A DNA stretch of 64,000 nucleotides. Origin: Glandiceps talaboti (Eukaryota > Hemichordata > Enteropneusta > Spengelidae). Both the position numbers and the translations under genes were made by a program. Location of the stretch: positions 18,034,240 through 18,098,239 of the forward strand of contig NC_135561.1 of assembly GCF_964340395.1 (NCBI RefSeq), read 5' to 3'. Numbering within the stretch: the first letter of the stretch is position 1; each line of letters begins with the position of its first letter. The notes beneath the pieces were generated by a model. That model was not told the DNA's origin. It ran no database searches and saw nothing but the letters and a program-made list of their open reading frames with translations. This document shows, piece after piece, positions 12,375 to 24,905 of this stretch.

Positions 12375-12740
12375 CTGATCTACTCCAGTTGCAATTGGGA
12401 TTTTTAAAAAACCTGTTTTGTTAAATATGACCTACTCGTAATATTGTACACCCTGAACAGTGTAGAATCTCCTGTGAGTAAACATATCTGTGCAGCTGTA
12501 CACATAATGGTAAATTTAACCAATCAAATTGCTTTTTGGGTCCGTACCCTGAAATCAGCGCCCCCCAACGAGATAATGATTTCAACATGTTAATGTAAGT
12601 CTATGGGATCAAATCTATCTCTAATTGACATGTACAATGTCTATTTGTTGGTATTTTAACATGCTGCGGTGAATGTATTCTTGCTGTCTGTTCGAAAAAA
12701 TAATACCCAAGTTACAGCTAGGTTCGGTTAGTTAACATTT
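12375..12740 (+). mobile_element. dispersed repeat family R1, copy 2
   Basis: Same block order and orientation as 7080-7480. Recognisable pieces are CCTGTTTTGTTAAATATGAC, CCCTGAACAGTGTAGAATC, TTTTTGGGTCCGTACCCTG, GATAATGATTTCAACATGTT, GACATGTACAATGTC and AGTTACAGCTAG. Divergence from copy 1 is substantial, with many small substitutions, so the insertions are old. Confidence 0.72.
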
Positions 12741-13639
12741 TAATGGATTAGCAACACGATTAACTTAGTTGGTACATGCACTAGATAATATAGTTTTATC
12801 ATATTTCTTCGAAAAATTAATGGAAATTCCATTTTTGCAAGGCGATGTGTACTATAATAGTATAACAGTGTCTCGTATATCTCTAATTGCTTATCACTGT
12901 TCTATACGGCTTCACTGTACGTTGCGTTGTATCCAGCACATCAATATGTTTTAACATCTGTATATGTTTTTATGATACATTTTCCATAAGTATATACAAT
13001 ATTGTTTGCTGATGTATCAGTTTCCATTGTAGAGTATAAACACACCATACTGTTTCAATACATCACATATTGTTTACTGCATGTCTTTCCAACATATTTG
13101 TACTGTGTATTAATTCCAGGGTTTCAGCTAGTTATCACGACATATCAATGATTTCCATTCCTCCTATTAGTTTCAATATGTTTGTTATAATTTAGTACGG
13201 CGTGTTTTAAGAATATTGCAGTTTTTTATATGTGGTTTTATGAATGTGATTGCTGTGTCAACATACCATAGTCTATACCGGACACGCAGCCGGGACGTCA
13301 ACATACATGGATAGCAGCTCTATAAATAATAATTTACAAGGCCATATTTTCGAAAAGTCACGGAACATATGGAAAAAAACAACAACAACCATAAATCTAC
13401 GCTATCCTTTTTTAAACTGGCACACGCTGATCATGAGGTAATGTGTTTACTCGGTTGAAAATACTAACATAAAATATTCAAGTGTTCTATTATAGTATGC
13501 CATCAATGGTCGTAAAATCGTCCACTGGCATTGTTGTCACAGGTGATGGATAAAAAAATGGTTTACTCAGCATTTTACTACAGGTGCATACAAGTATGCC
13601 ATTGCATCGCTACAGCAATATTCCTGAACACCAGGTTTA
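12741..13639. other. AT-rich spacer between two R1 copies
   Basis: No tandem repeat or gene was recognised. The open frames at 12769-12954 and 13250-13441 carry no motif. Confidence 0.45.
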
Positions 13640-14020
13640 GATTCTGCTCATAGAAGTGATGGTTGTACCTGTACTAGCTGTAAATAATGTATTATTTTGT
13701 CGATCTGACAACCAACAAATAATCATAGTTATTGAAAATTCTTAAAACACCAATACATAGACATTGTACATGTAACTCAGTGGTCTATCTTACCTATAAA
13801 TAGTATAGTAACAGGTTGAAATCATGATCACGTTGGGGCGTTGATTTTATGGTGCGGACCCCAAAATCAATTTGATTGGATTTATTTTAGCATATGTACA
13901 GCTACACAAATACGTTTACACTCAGGTTATTTAATACTGTTCAGCGTGCAAGATATCACGAGAAAGTCATTATTACAGTTTCTCTATATGTTCCACCTGC
14001 AGCTAATGCATGCTTCAGTA
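13640..14020 (-). mobile_element. dispersed repeat family R1, copy 3, inverted
   Basis: On the reverse strand this reads CGTGATATCTTGCACGCTGA then ACAGTATTAAAT, TTGGGGTCCGCACC, GATCATGATTTCAACCTGTT, TACATGTACAATGTC, TTGTTGGTTGTCAGAT and TTTACAGCTAGTAC, the same block order as copies 1 and 2. The forward-strand 93-codon open frame at 13841-14122 lies over it and is a shadow. Copies 2 and 3 lie in opposite orientation about 0.9 kb apart. Confidence 0.72.
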
Positions 14021-15001
14021 AGTAAAATACTACAGAATACTGTTTTGCATGCAACGAAATTACCCACAAACCCTCTCTCCCTTTGCATAGCAAACATAAT
14101 TTCGAATGAGTGCTTTACATGATAAAAATAACTAAAGGATTTAGATACTCCTTTTGGTTGTTTGCCCTTTATCTTGTAACACTGTAAAAGGAACCATACA
14201 CTGCTTATATCATTAAATAATTCATGTGTATATAATCATTCGTTTCGTATTTTCCCCTGTCCATTTTTGAAATGAATTACGTTGTAAGGGCAAAGTATTC
14301 GTTACTAAATAGTATTACTTAAGATATCAAATTGCTAATTATAGACAGGTGTTCGTTAGATATCAATATCGTTTCAGCTGGAGGCAACGTAAAGTAAACA
14401 TTTATCTAGAATATCTATACGACTATTTGACTATCACACATCTCGAGTGTCATATGTCTACGGGTTTACAGAAACTCTAGACATTTCTTGGGCATAGTAA
14501 TGCGAGTATAGGTAGACTAAGGTACAGTATGGTCTAATAATTACAACAGTTCACGTCAGCATCTGTATTGCTTTAAAATACCTACCACAATTCATTGTTA
14601 CAATATTCCCAATTACTCTTTTTAGAACATACGATTTCACACTCTTGTGGTTACATTTGTTAACGACATGAGGGTACAAGTCAATATTCAGGATTATTAT
14701 TGGAGTCTCTGTCATGGATTTTCTAAAAAGGCCTTTCATCTCTAATAACGACCACATGAATAGATGAATGGCATATAGAGAGACCTTTAGAAGTCTCTCT
14801 AAAGCAAGTACATCCAATATGTCACTCCACCATAATCCCACATTACTTACATTGACACTTTTCGATTCCTATAACATCAATACGTTGCTTATTGAATATT
14901 AATTGCTAGGGGATAATTTAGACCGAAAAGACCCGATTCAATACTTTTGAGTCACATTGTGAAATCTTGGCTTGACATTGATCAACCAGTTTTCCCTACA
15001 T

Positions 15002-15004
<3 letters not shown>
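14021..15004. other. AT-rich DNA, nothing recognised
   Basis: A reverse-strand 96-codon frame at 14551-14841 has no recognisable motif or compositional support. No repeats were found. Confidence 0.45.

Positions 15005-15076
<72 letters not shown>
15005..15076. repeat. (TCAA)n microsatellite
   Basis: Eighteen perfect TCAA units. Confidence 0.97.
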
Positions 15077-15286
15077 CTACTTTGTGACAAACAGTGGACC
15101 TTTAAAATGTTTGTATTTGATGTTGACACATTCTGACATAATTCGATATTGCTGTCCAGGTTGCCGGTGACAAGGCCACACATTTATAGTTCTCAACAGG
15201 TCTAATATTTTTTCGACTGCTGTGTACTGTTTTTAAATTGTCATTTGCACTCAGGACCACACATATCAATCAAAACGCGAACGCGT

Positions 15287-15291
15287 GCGCA

Positions 15292-15323
<32 letters not shown>

Positions 15324-15335
15324 CACACACACACA
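15287..15335. repeat. compound (GCAC)n(CA)n microsatellite
   Basis: GCAC tetranucleotides pass directly into a CA tract. The alternating purine-pyrimidine run favours Z-DNA. The open frame over it is repeat-derived. Confidence 0.95.
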
Positions 15336-15455
15336 ATACATACACTGTTTTGCATATCTCATGATGTTCTATTCACAGGGCGAACGATACTTTGAGTTGA
15401 CTATTGAACATCAGTTTTCAATTGTGTTAAATGTATATATACTCACATATACAGA

Positions 15456-15505
15456 AGAAAAAAAACACACACACACATATATATATATACATATATATAT
15501 ATATC
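15456..15505. repeat. compound (CA)n(TA)n microsatellite
   Basis: An A-run, then ACACACAC, then TATATATA with one interruption. Confidence 0.93.
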
Positions 15506-18500
15506 ACTCTTAGGTTGGTGATAATGAGGCTCACACATAAGATTACCACTGTCATCACTAATGCTAATCAAATGCTAATACAATTACCGTCACTTGAAAT
15601 TTATTACCAGAGTACTCGTACCTATTCTTAAATAATAATTTTACGTTTACTTTTTACTATGATTAATATCCTAATCACCACCATGTCCAAATACAACTAC
15701 TTATAATCAGATATTATTTCCCAATAATTTTCTTGGTGAAATAATGGCGATTTTGAAGGGTTTGACTGATCTTTTCGGCAAGTGCTGACGCAACAACGTG
15801 GACGCGAGTTGTCGTAACATAGAACACCCATGGTAGAAATCCATATATTTGTTCGAGCATGTGAAACTTGGCTTGTATGTGATTTAAGTACTATTTCTTA
15901 TACAGTTACTTGTCTTCCTGTGATTACTATTTTACTGCAATTTCTGCTGCTAGACATACTGCAACTAACCTCTATTTATACAACGCACCGCAATGTTAGT
16001 GTCACAGTCATCAACAACATTGTAGACTGTTCGTATAAGCCCAACGAGTTGTCATCTACAAATATATACCCAAAATGAATGTCACTGTTGTATAAACGAT
16101 TTTAAGATAGATAGCCTGTATTCAGATTCTCAAACACTTTTACGTGTATAACAACCAATATGTATACATGGGTCTGAGTGGACATGTCTGGAGCTCGGAA
16201 ATCAATGGCTTATTATAGACAAGAAAGTCGGGGATGGCGCCAAATATTTAGAAATAGAACAAACGTGCCATTCAGTTGCAAATTACACAGCACTAGGTCT
16301 GAAGTTTGAAATTAAATAAAGAGCGAATTGTATTCCTCGGGACGTAATTTCAAATAGCTGATGAAAGAATTGGGAAATGAAGACAGAACATTGCTGCTTT
16401 GTTCGGCAAGGTTATTAAGTTAGTATAGTTTATTGCTACAGATTGTCTCTCTGGTTAACGGGGGGGGGGGGGGCGCTACTTTTTGACTGCAATTATGGCC
16501 GTATACATACATACATCAATGGTCGGGCTTTGTGTTTGGTTGAAATACCATTCTACTTAAATATTACTGGGTAAAAAAGACATTGTAGAAAGAGTCAATT
16601 ACACGTGGACTGCGCTTACCAAGAAAATCTTACAAACTTATTTGATTCATAATCCAAAATAATACTAAGAAATAAGTGGTTATGAATATAAACATATCGC
16701 TTCCATCTATTTCTGTGACGTAGTGTCATGCTATGTTCGAGGTTAGAGCCATGAATGGTAGGGTGAAAGCATGCTTTGAATTTTGAATTTAGTAGTACTT
16801 CCGTTGTACACATGCTTGGTTCTTTCGACTGCATATCCAGGATGTCAACGTTCCGGTTCCATATTAACTCAGCAATTCTCTGTTTCATTGAGCATTCAAA
16901 TGAGCAGGGGAGTCCAAGTGTTATTTATTACGTTCGATGACCGTCTCAGTCGGTTTGTTCATTTATGATCATTGAAACTTAGTCGTTGTGACTCGGTATA
17001 ATTTATATACCCTAAGGATCACTAACAGTGCATGATATTTCAATTCATAGGATTGAAATGTCTTGCTAAATTACATAAGTTCGATAAATGAACTTAACAT
17101 CCATAGCATAGTCAAAAGTACAGTTAAAACGTGTGTCTTAAAGTCAAATATTTGAAGAAAAAAAGAAACATTTTACGTTTAATTTTGGCGGGAAAATACT
17201 CGATATATTGTCCAAGTCATACATATTCATAACTCGTTTGTGACACTAAGTAAGAGCATTTTTCGAATGATAATACGTTGTCATTCTAACTTCAGACAAG
17301 GCGGAAGAGAAATGTAATGTACTAAGTGAGATGCAACCGAAGTATAAACATGAGTTACATAACACAATATTTAAAAAACGAAAAGAACATATCAATAGAG
17401 GAAGCAAAATATAGATATAAGAGACAGCATTTGGTCCTTTTCGCTCTTCGTAGCTGACGACAAGCTGTCAATCATTAACATATTATCGCATCACTTTATA
17501 ACAAAGTTAGCTCGAAGTGCATGACAGAAATTTCAAGAACAGCTATTTAATGAGAATATGACAGGATATTATCTTGAGAATAATAGCTAATGACGCCTAC
17601 ACTATTCCGTGGAATGTCAATTCATACCAGGACAACCAATACTGTATCCTACAGCATTTTACACCTATTGAAAAGAGCAATGTACCTACTTTCTATACAG
17701 TGATTACAACATTCAACACCTTTACACGAGAGAAATTGGATTTTGATACGAATTCTTGATATTTTGATGTCCCCAATGATTTGTACTTCACAACTAAGTA
17801 GGAAGAAAATGCTTGTGAATAGGCATTTAATAATGATCTGGTGTTGAGACATAGAAATGAGATGAGAGGTAGGGATGATATGATACTAAAAAGGGTGAGA
17901 TAAGAAGAAATTAGTGTTTAATGGACCCGTTCCAGAAATACATTATTTGTGTATTATATAGTAAACCCGTCTTGCGGTATATGGTGAAGATGAGTCAATG
18001 TTGGAATCACAGAGCATATGTCCAATGGAAAGGAAACACACTGTGCTCGCAATGACAAAAACAATCGCCATTAAACCACATGTTATTTTTCCTTCAAAAC
18101 AGTTAAACAAGAGACAAAAATGAAATGATATGACTACTCACCTCGTCCCTCACAATACACTGGATTCAGCAAAACAATCCAAGGATAATGGAGGTTTGTT
18201 CACGAATCCCAAAGATTAGCGATATTATTGAGGAAACTGACATATAGAATTATGCACATCCTTATGGAAATGGATATAATCCACGTGGTAAATGTCACGC
18301 GAAGCTGTTCACTCAGTCACAATTGCAGGAATTGTAAACCGTTGTTAGCCTGAAATTCACTACACCCATGGAAACGTTGTACAATCAGCTACTCTTGCAT
18401 ATGTTAATTTCAATATAGTTATTGATTTCGTCAGATGCCACGGCATCACTTTTCAATGTACGGTCGACAATAGCTCACTCAAAGTCACCCTATGCATCTC

Positions 18501-19925
18501 TACAATGTGTTCACTGATTGCATTACAGCAAACAATAAATAAGGCCTGTAAATTTACCCCCCGACTGCTTTCTAATGCATGGGAAATCCTTGGAGATACA
18601 CAGGAAACGTATAACCGAGATTCTAATTCCAAAAGTCTGCAGTGTTATCTACATTGTCACTTCAAATCACAAGATGTCCTTTGTCGCAATAGTCTTCTAC
18701 TTATTCCGAGAGTCAAAGTCTCAAATACAATATCCTTTAAGTTACAAGTAACTTCACTGAATATATGAACGTCTTGGCTTTCAATCAGCACATGTACAGT
18801 GACGATATCACTAGACAATATTATTCAATGTTTTTGTACCGGAAATAAGACTCTAGTACCGACACAATTATTCATCTCTCACATTTCAAACAAAACAGTA
18901 GACGGATCATTAATATCAGTTCATAGGACGTAATCCAGACCCGACAATCTAATTTTATCGTTTTCACTACGTCTACAGAAAAAACACCAACAGGAATCTT
19001 ATATAATTAAAAAAGGTACATCATCATGTTCAGTTCGCTTCAGATTTTGTTTAATTATGGTGAAGGGCACACAGCACATTACAATGTATCTGTATGATCG
19101 CTATAATAGAATACCTTTCTTTTCATTTCCAGGATTAGTAGAACATTTGCAATTTTTATAACACTTAACATTGACAATGACAACAATATTGTACGAATGA
19201 TAGACTTCCTGTACACGTCAAGTTTGTTTCAACGTTCAAACTCTCCTCCAGCTGTATACTATTTGATCTAGAAACATCTGCAGTAAATGCTAATGCTATA
19301 AATACTATTTGTTCACAAAGCTGACAAATTTTCTAGTAGACAGACTAAATGGTTCGACTTTATTACACTTTGTACATGCACATTAACTAGTAAGAAATAA
19401 ACTTTGTATTGCATATGCTTACATTGCATTTTTAGAACTGAAAAGTTTCGAAACTATTAGTTATTTAAAAAATATTTCTTAAAGTTCTTCTCCAATTTCC
19501 TTTGATATGCTGTAACGATACATCCGAAGAAAATATCACAAAATATTTTGAGTCAGTGTGTATTTAAGTGTGGTGTAAGTATCGATTGATTATTGTGTTC
19601 TACCAATAGAGTCGTATTTGTGATGACAACTATTCCTCTACTTGGAACATATGAGTGTGACGCTAAAGTAATGAGGTCACCTTCCCTCTCCGCATGATCC
19701 ATGTGGTGACGTCACAGTCAGACGTGGGTCATTCTTACCTACATTGAGTGAATTGTTGCCTTGTAGCAGGGTAACCCCAGTTTAAAATAGTAATTATGTA
19801 TAGTTATTCCAAAAAGTAACATATTTGAATTTCAGAGTGGATGTGTTAACTTTGTACAAAACAAGAATTGTGGAAAGAGGGGATTTTGAATAGATAATGA
19901 GAAAAGAAATTGTTATATGATATTG
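15506..19925. other. 4.4 kb mostly unique AT-rich DNA
   Basis: No gene was recognised. A G14 run lies at 16460-16473. A perfect CRE word TGACGTCA lies at 19707-19714 inside a less AT-rich patch (about 19660-19760). Reverse-strand donor-like words occur at about 18140 (GAG/GTGAGT) and 19738 (TAG/GTAAGA), but I could not attach an open frame or an acceptor to either, so no exon is called. Confidence 0.4.
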
Positions 19926-20050
19926 TAATATAATATAATATAATATAATAAAATAAAATAAAATATAATATAATAGAATATATAATAGAATACCATATTA
20001 TAATCATATATCATATCATATCATATCATATCATATCATATCATATCATA
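19926..20050. repeat. pentanucleotide repeats (TAATA)n and (ATATC)n
   Basis: Imperfect TAATA units at 19926-19975, interrupted by AAATA variants, are followed by about nine ATATC units at 20006-20050. Confidence 0.9.
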
Positions 20051-20513
20051 TTACATCATATATAATTATTATATCATATATAATATAAGAAGAAGAACAA
20101 AATGCTGAAAGATTGACAAGGCTTTGTATGCTGCTAATAGTTTGTAGATCTTTCGAAACTGAATAAAGAAAATGTGACTTGACACTCTGGACAGGGTGCC
20201 ATTGACAAGTCACTGTTTACATAGACTTCCACAATCATTACGTCATTTTTATTCCTCTTTGATCACATTTCTTGTGTTTATGATGGATATGTCAGATCAT
20301 AGTTGTAACAGTTCAAATACATGGAGTTGATTACATTGGTCAACAGAAGTACTTTAAAGCAAGAGAAAGCTAGATCGATATGATACAGCAAGTGCTCAAA
20401 GAAAAGTGGGCAATTAAAGTGTATGATTAAAGTGAAGCACATAAATGAGAGACGGATTATATATGGTGGTATATAAATATGTATTTATATATATAACTCT
20501 GTGTGCCTCTGTC

Positions 20514-20516
<3 letters not shown>

Positions 20517-20568
<52 letters not shown>

Positions 20569-20569
20569 T

Positions 20570-20644
<75 letters not shown>

Positions 20645-20699
20645 ATGTATGTATGTCTGTCTGTCTGTCTGTCTGTCTCTCGCTCTCTCTCTCTTTCTC
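20517..20699. repeat. (TCTG)n microsatellite with CT-rich tail
   Basis: More than 30 TCTG units with a few TCTA, TCTC and TATG variants, passing into CTCTCTCT. Three overlapping forward open frames of 71-91 codons across it encode only C-L-S-V repeats and are artefacts. Confidence 0.97.
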
Positions 20700-20897
20700 T
20701 ATGTTACTGCTACTAGCTAAGTATCATTTGTACATGTTTTAGTAAATATACATTTGGAACATAATGTTTTCAATATTTTTTTATGTTATGAAAATGAAGA
20801 AAGATGCTTCTATAGCTTGACTAGATTCCAAATTAGGGATGTTAAAATTACAATTAGATCAAACTAATTTTTCCTACAACAATATTTAACCCTACAA

Positions 20898-20940
20898 CCC
20901 CCCCCCCCACACCACCACCACCACCATCAACACCACCACC
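20898..20940. repeat. C11 tract followed by (ACC)n
   Basis: Eleven C residues at 20898-20908 are followed by CAC/CCA triplets to 20940. Confidence 0.93.
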
Positions 20941-21000
20941 AAAATTTGAATATAAATTTACATTACTGATATATATCATCACATAATGTTGGTACTCTAA

Positions 21001-21158
21001 GATAGCTAAGTAGATATATGCTGTATGCTACAAAACTAAGTAGATATCTACTTTTGTAGCATAGCATGTATGTCTACTTAGTTTTGTGGCATATAATATA
21101 TAAGTAGATATATATGCTACACTACAAAACTAATTAAATATATATTGTATGCCATAAT
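21001..21158. repeat. detached end block of the 30-bp satellite, with inverted units
   Basis: It contains the CTACAAAACTAAGTAGATAT words of the array at 22241-23014 in both orientations. From about 21074 to 21132 it is almost identical to 22924-22982, including the GTGGCATATAATATATAAG junction. This shows it is a displaced or duplicated copy of the array's right-hand end. Confidence 0.85.
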
Positions 21159-21367
21159 ATGACAGAACCCCGCGGCCTCACAATGAATGATAAGTTAGGG
21201 CATGTACAGAAGTTATTTTCATGAGTACGAGTGATTCGGTTTATCCTGTCGTCATAATTTCACGAGCGATATAGCGAGTTAAAATACAGAAGAAACCGAA
21301 TCACGGGTGAAAATAAGTTATGTATGCCCTACCATCCATTGCGAGGCCGTGGGGTTCTGTTATTATT
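21159..21367. mobile_element. foldback/MITE-like element with ~75-bp terminal inverted repeats
   Basis: The left arm (about 21159-21242) contains CAGAACCCCGCGGCCTCACA, TTAGGGCATGTACAGAAGTT and GTGATTCGGTTT. The right arm (about 21293-21367) carries the complement of each in reverse order: AAACCGAATCACGGG, AATAAGTTATGTATGCCCTA and GAGGCCGTGGGGTTCTGTTA. A ~50-bp unpaired centre separates the arms. It is more GC-rich than its flanks and contains no open frame. This is the structure of a non-autonomous DNA transposon or foldback element; superfamily and target duplication are not resolved. Confidence 0.82.
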
Positions 21368-22240
21368 ACATGTGTACACCAAACGTAATAATTCAGAAAA
21401 GGACGAACATCACTGCGTAATGATTTAGATTACCCAGTTCATCAGCTGTAACCGTTTGACAATGTCTCCAATTGTTATGCAAATGTCCCGTTTACATTGT
21501 GAAAAGTAAGTTCGTCGATGTTTGCGAGAGAATAACGGGCATATTTCTGAATTAACTCGCCAAATCCTTTGAAGGTACACCTACTTGTCTAGTAGAAGTA
21601 ATAGTTTCATTATTGTATCCTTTATTTTCTTATCACTATCAATAGCGGTGACGTTCGCTTCCGGTTCGGAGGCAGCTGACACAAATCTGTGTAACTGTGT
21701 AAGCGAGTTCGCGAATCTTGCTTTTCCTGGGCGGATATCAGTTTAAAATGACACACATTAATGAATTTGCTTTAAAAATGTGTCAAAACAGTATATAATT
21801 ATCCTGTGAAAATGTTTAGAATACCAGATACGTTTGATACATTACTAAATATCAAGATCGATAATGTTTACATACGGAATGTAGTTGAATTGAAGTATTG
21901 TTTAATTTGACTTATTTGCAGTGAAAATACCTAAACTAATTTACACAGTTATTTGATAGGTAAGCGACTAATTTGCATAGTTATTTGATACCCCAAAACT
22001 TGCGATTGTCAAAATAAAATAGTGAAATACTTTATGAACCAAGAAAAAAATGTTCAAAAAGTGTGTAACAACAGGAAAGACGCCTATGTGCCTTAAAACA
22101 AATACATTTATTTGCTTATTTTCATCAGGAATTGGTTTTGCTATAGGATCTATTTTATCTCAATTTATCCCATTTGCATAGCCAGTAATGAAAATACCGG
22201 TTTTATGTCTGACTGTACATCAACGTACACAGTGGTACAT
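21368..22240. other. spacer between the two parts of the 30-bp satellite, with a CpG-bearing patch
   Basis: No repeat units of the satellite occur here. About 21640-21740 is richer in GC and CpG (GTGACGTTCGCTTCCGGTTC, GCGAGTTCGCGAATC). No confident frame was found in it. It may be foreign DNA that arrived with the foldback element, or a small regulatory patch. Confidence 0.4.
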
Positions 22241-23014
22241 ATATAATAAAACTAAGTAGACACATATTCTATGCCACAAAACTAAGTAGATATATACTCT
22301 ATGCCACAAAACTAAATAGATATATATTCTATGCCACAAAACTAAATAGGTATATATTCTATGCCACAAAACGAATTAGATATATACTATATGCCACAAA
22401 ACTAATTAGATATATATTCTATGCCACCAAACTAAATAGATATATATTCTATGCCACAAAACGAATTAGATATATATTGTATGCCACAAAACTAATTAGA
22501 TATATATTCTATGCCACAAAACTAAATAGATATATACTCTATGCCACAAAACTAAATAGATATATATTCTATGCCACAAAACTAAATAGACACATATTCT
22601 ATGCCACAAAACTACATAGATATATATTCTATGCCACAAAACTAAATAGACACATATTCTATGCCACAAAACTAAATAGATATATATTCTATGCCACAAA
22701 ACTAATTAGATATATATTCTATGCTACAAAACTAAGTAGATATATATTCTATGCCACAACACTAAGTATATATATATTCTTTGCCACAAAACTAAGTAGA
22801 TATATACTGTATGCCACAACACTAAGTGGACATATATTCTATGCCACAAAACTAAGTGGACATATATTCTATGCCACAAAACTAGGTAGATATACATGCT
22901 ATGCTACAAAACTAAGTATATATCTACTTAGTTTTGTGGCATATAATATATAAGTAGATATATATGCTATGCTACAAAACTAAGTAGATATATACTGTAT
23001 GCCACAAAACTAAG
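22241..23014. repeat. 30-bp satellite array, about 26 copies
   Basis: The unit is TATATATTCTATGCCACAAA followed by ACTAAATAGA, repeated in a constant 30-bp register. Variants include TACTCT, CACATATT and TAGTGGAC. Because 30 is divisible by three, one forward frame stays open from 22477 to 22953 (158 codons, a 10-residue Y-A-T-K-L-x-R-Y-I-F repeat) and a reverse frame at 22496-22699 is also open; both are by-products of the repeat. At 22900-22945 the array turns on itself in a near-perfect palindrome of about 20-bp arms. Confidence 0.96.
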
Positions 23015-23285
23015 AGACGGTAACATTAGATTTAGAACCTCTGAAATGTGAACTTTCTTTTTTGCTCTTATCTTTTCACGTCTTTTCTTTCAATAGTTGC
23101 TTTCTAGTGATCTGTTTATTCCAATGTTTGTGCATCTTGGCCGGTGGCCATTAGTACTGAATAAAGATATGATATGAGTGGATGAATGGAATAAACGTTC
23201 ATACTTTTGCCCTTCATTATTGCTATTCCTAATGAAAGTTCAAAGTTGACTTTCTATAGCTCAAAGTATTAACTATGGATCGGGT

Positions 23286-23402
23286 GTGTGTTTGTCTCTC
23301 TGTGTATGTGTATGTGTTTGGGTATGTGTATGTGTATGTGTATGTATGTATGTATGTATGTATGTATGTATGTATGTATGCATGCATGTGTGTGTATGTA
23401 TG
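23286..23402. repeat. (TGTATG)/(TATG)n microsatellite
   Basis: TGTGTATG-type words pass into perfect TATG tetranucleotides, then CATGCATG. Confidence 0.95.
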
Positions 23403-23898
23403 TCTGTTAGTATCTACTGTATTATTATTTTTATGTGTCCTTCGCTGACGAAAATTCTTGATAGGTAGTCATGCACGTGGAATGTACTCATGACCATTTC
23501 AAAGCGATGGCACGAATGGAACCAAATAAAAGCAAGCGTACTTCGATAACGTGACGTTTCTATACTGAGACTTAAAGATGAATGGTTACCACGACTACAA
23601 TGAAATAATAAGTACATTGTATCTAGAAAGTAAGAATATTATGAATATCAGATTTCATTTACTTTAATCGTCATTAAACGTTCTCAGTAGTAATATATTC
23701 TGAACATTCAGGGGGCTTTATGATGTGTTCATTACAACAACATCAACATTTAATCTACATCAATTATATACATCAGCATCTCCTGACGAGTGATTTACTC
23801 ACGAAACAGGCTTGTAGAGACGAAAAAACCGACTTGATTTTCTTCTACCCTCAATATATATATTTATATATTGTAATGTGTGTGGTAATGTATATTAA
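23403..23898. other. AT-rich DNA, nothing recognised
   Basis: Short open frames on both strands have no motif. Confidence 0.45.
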
Positions 23899-23924
23899 GA
23901 TACATACATACATACATACATACA

Positions 23925-23957
<33 letters not shown>
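23899..23957. repeat. (CATA)n microsatellite
   Basis: About 13 CATA units, with the TATATA words of the flank. Confidence 0.96.
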
Positions 23958-23958
<1 letters not shown>

Positions 23959-24739
23959 CATGTATACATTTCCCTCTTAACAGCACATCATCAGGTCAGT
24001 AGTATTAAATTACTTCATTCATTCATTAAGGAAATAATGTTGAAATTAATGTTTATGATGCACAATAAAGACACTGCCACAATAATTTGAAGATCACACA
24101 ATTCTACAGTAATTTGTATATAATGTATCACCCACATATTAAATATACATTTTAATTTGGAAGACCGTACGTCCAATTTTACGTGTTCCTATACATTTCA
24201 AATTAATGTCTGTTAGCATCTAATCGATTAGAACTAGTAATTTCACGTAAAGAAGACTCTATTCTATCAGTTGAGGTTTTAGACGACAGCCTGTACAATT
24301 ATTTCAAAAAGGAGGTCACCATACTACTCATTAAGCTGACTATCTGGGGGATTTTTCATAACTTCTTGAGGAAAATGGCTGCAAGGAAATCTTATCATTG
24401 TAGCAATTAATATACCCATCCTTCCATTAATCTGTCTGAATTACCTAATCTTATATGCCAGTGTGAGTTTGTATACATGAGACTACATCGTTGAAGCTGC
24501 TGAAGAGCTAATGTTTAAAATGATGCAGAGCTGTTAGCTTTGAGAGAGCGAGCTTGATATTTCCTAGCCTGTCAAAATAAGGAATACAATTACTACATAA
24601 CTAGTGGATGAATGATTCATTGAGGTTATAAATTATTCAGAGTAAAATTACTACCATCTATTGCAGTCTCAACACATAGTTTTATTTTTCATTAATTAGA
24701 GTTAAATGTATTTTATTCAGAGTATTGTGTTGTGGCCTC

Positions 24740-24905
24740 GAACGTTATTTTTTATGACAAATGGTCAATGTTTAGCCATAAAGGGCAAAGGTAGCAAAAT
24801 CAAATGGCGTGCATATGTACCCTATTAAAGCCTATAGTGTCTGATTTTTGTGCCGAGTTTGGTTGAAATTAAGTTGTGCTTGTCTGGGATATGCACAGGG
24901 CAAAA
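24740..24905 (+). mobile_element. fragment related to the Helitron-like element at 6.1-6.3 kb
   Basis: It shares GGCGTGCATATGTACCCTAT (compare GACGTGCATATGTCTCATAT at 6169), then GTTTGGTTGAAATTAAGTTG (compare TTTGGTTGAAATCAGTTG), then TATGCACAGGGCAAA. It is truncated before any ACGC tract or terminal hairpin. Confidence 0.45.

Noticed and set aside
18137-18480. Reverse-strand exon ending at GAG/GTGAGT
   Set aside because: The donor word is strong, but the frame leading to it is only about 20 codons after a stop and no acceptor or start could be tied to it.
19700-19760. CRE (TGACGTCA) promoter with a nearby reverse donor word
   Set aside because: TGACGTCA also occurs at 40768 and 43625, close to the number expected by chance in 64 kb, and no linked exon was found.
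20445-20742. Three overlapping cysteine-rich open frames
   Set aside because: They are translations of a TCTG microsatellite, not a cysteine-rich secreted peptide.
22477-22953. 158-codon forward open frame
   Set aside because: It is the 30-bp satellite read in frame, a 10-residue repeat with no other sign of coding; a second frame on the opposite strand is open for the same reason.
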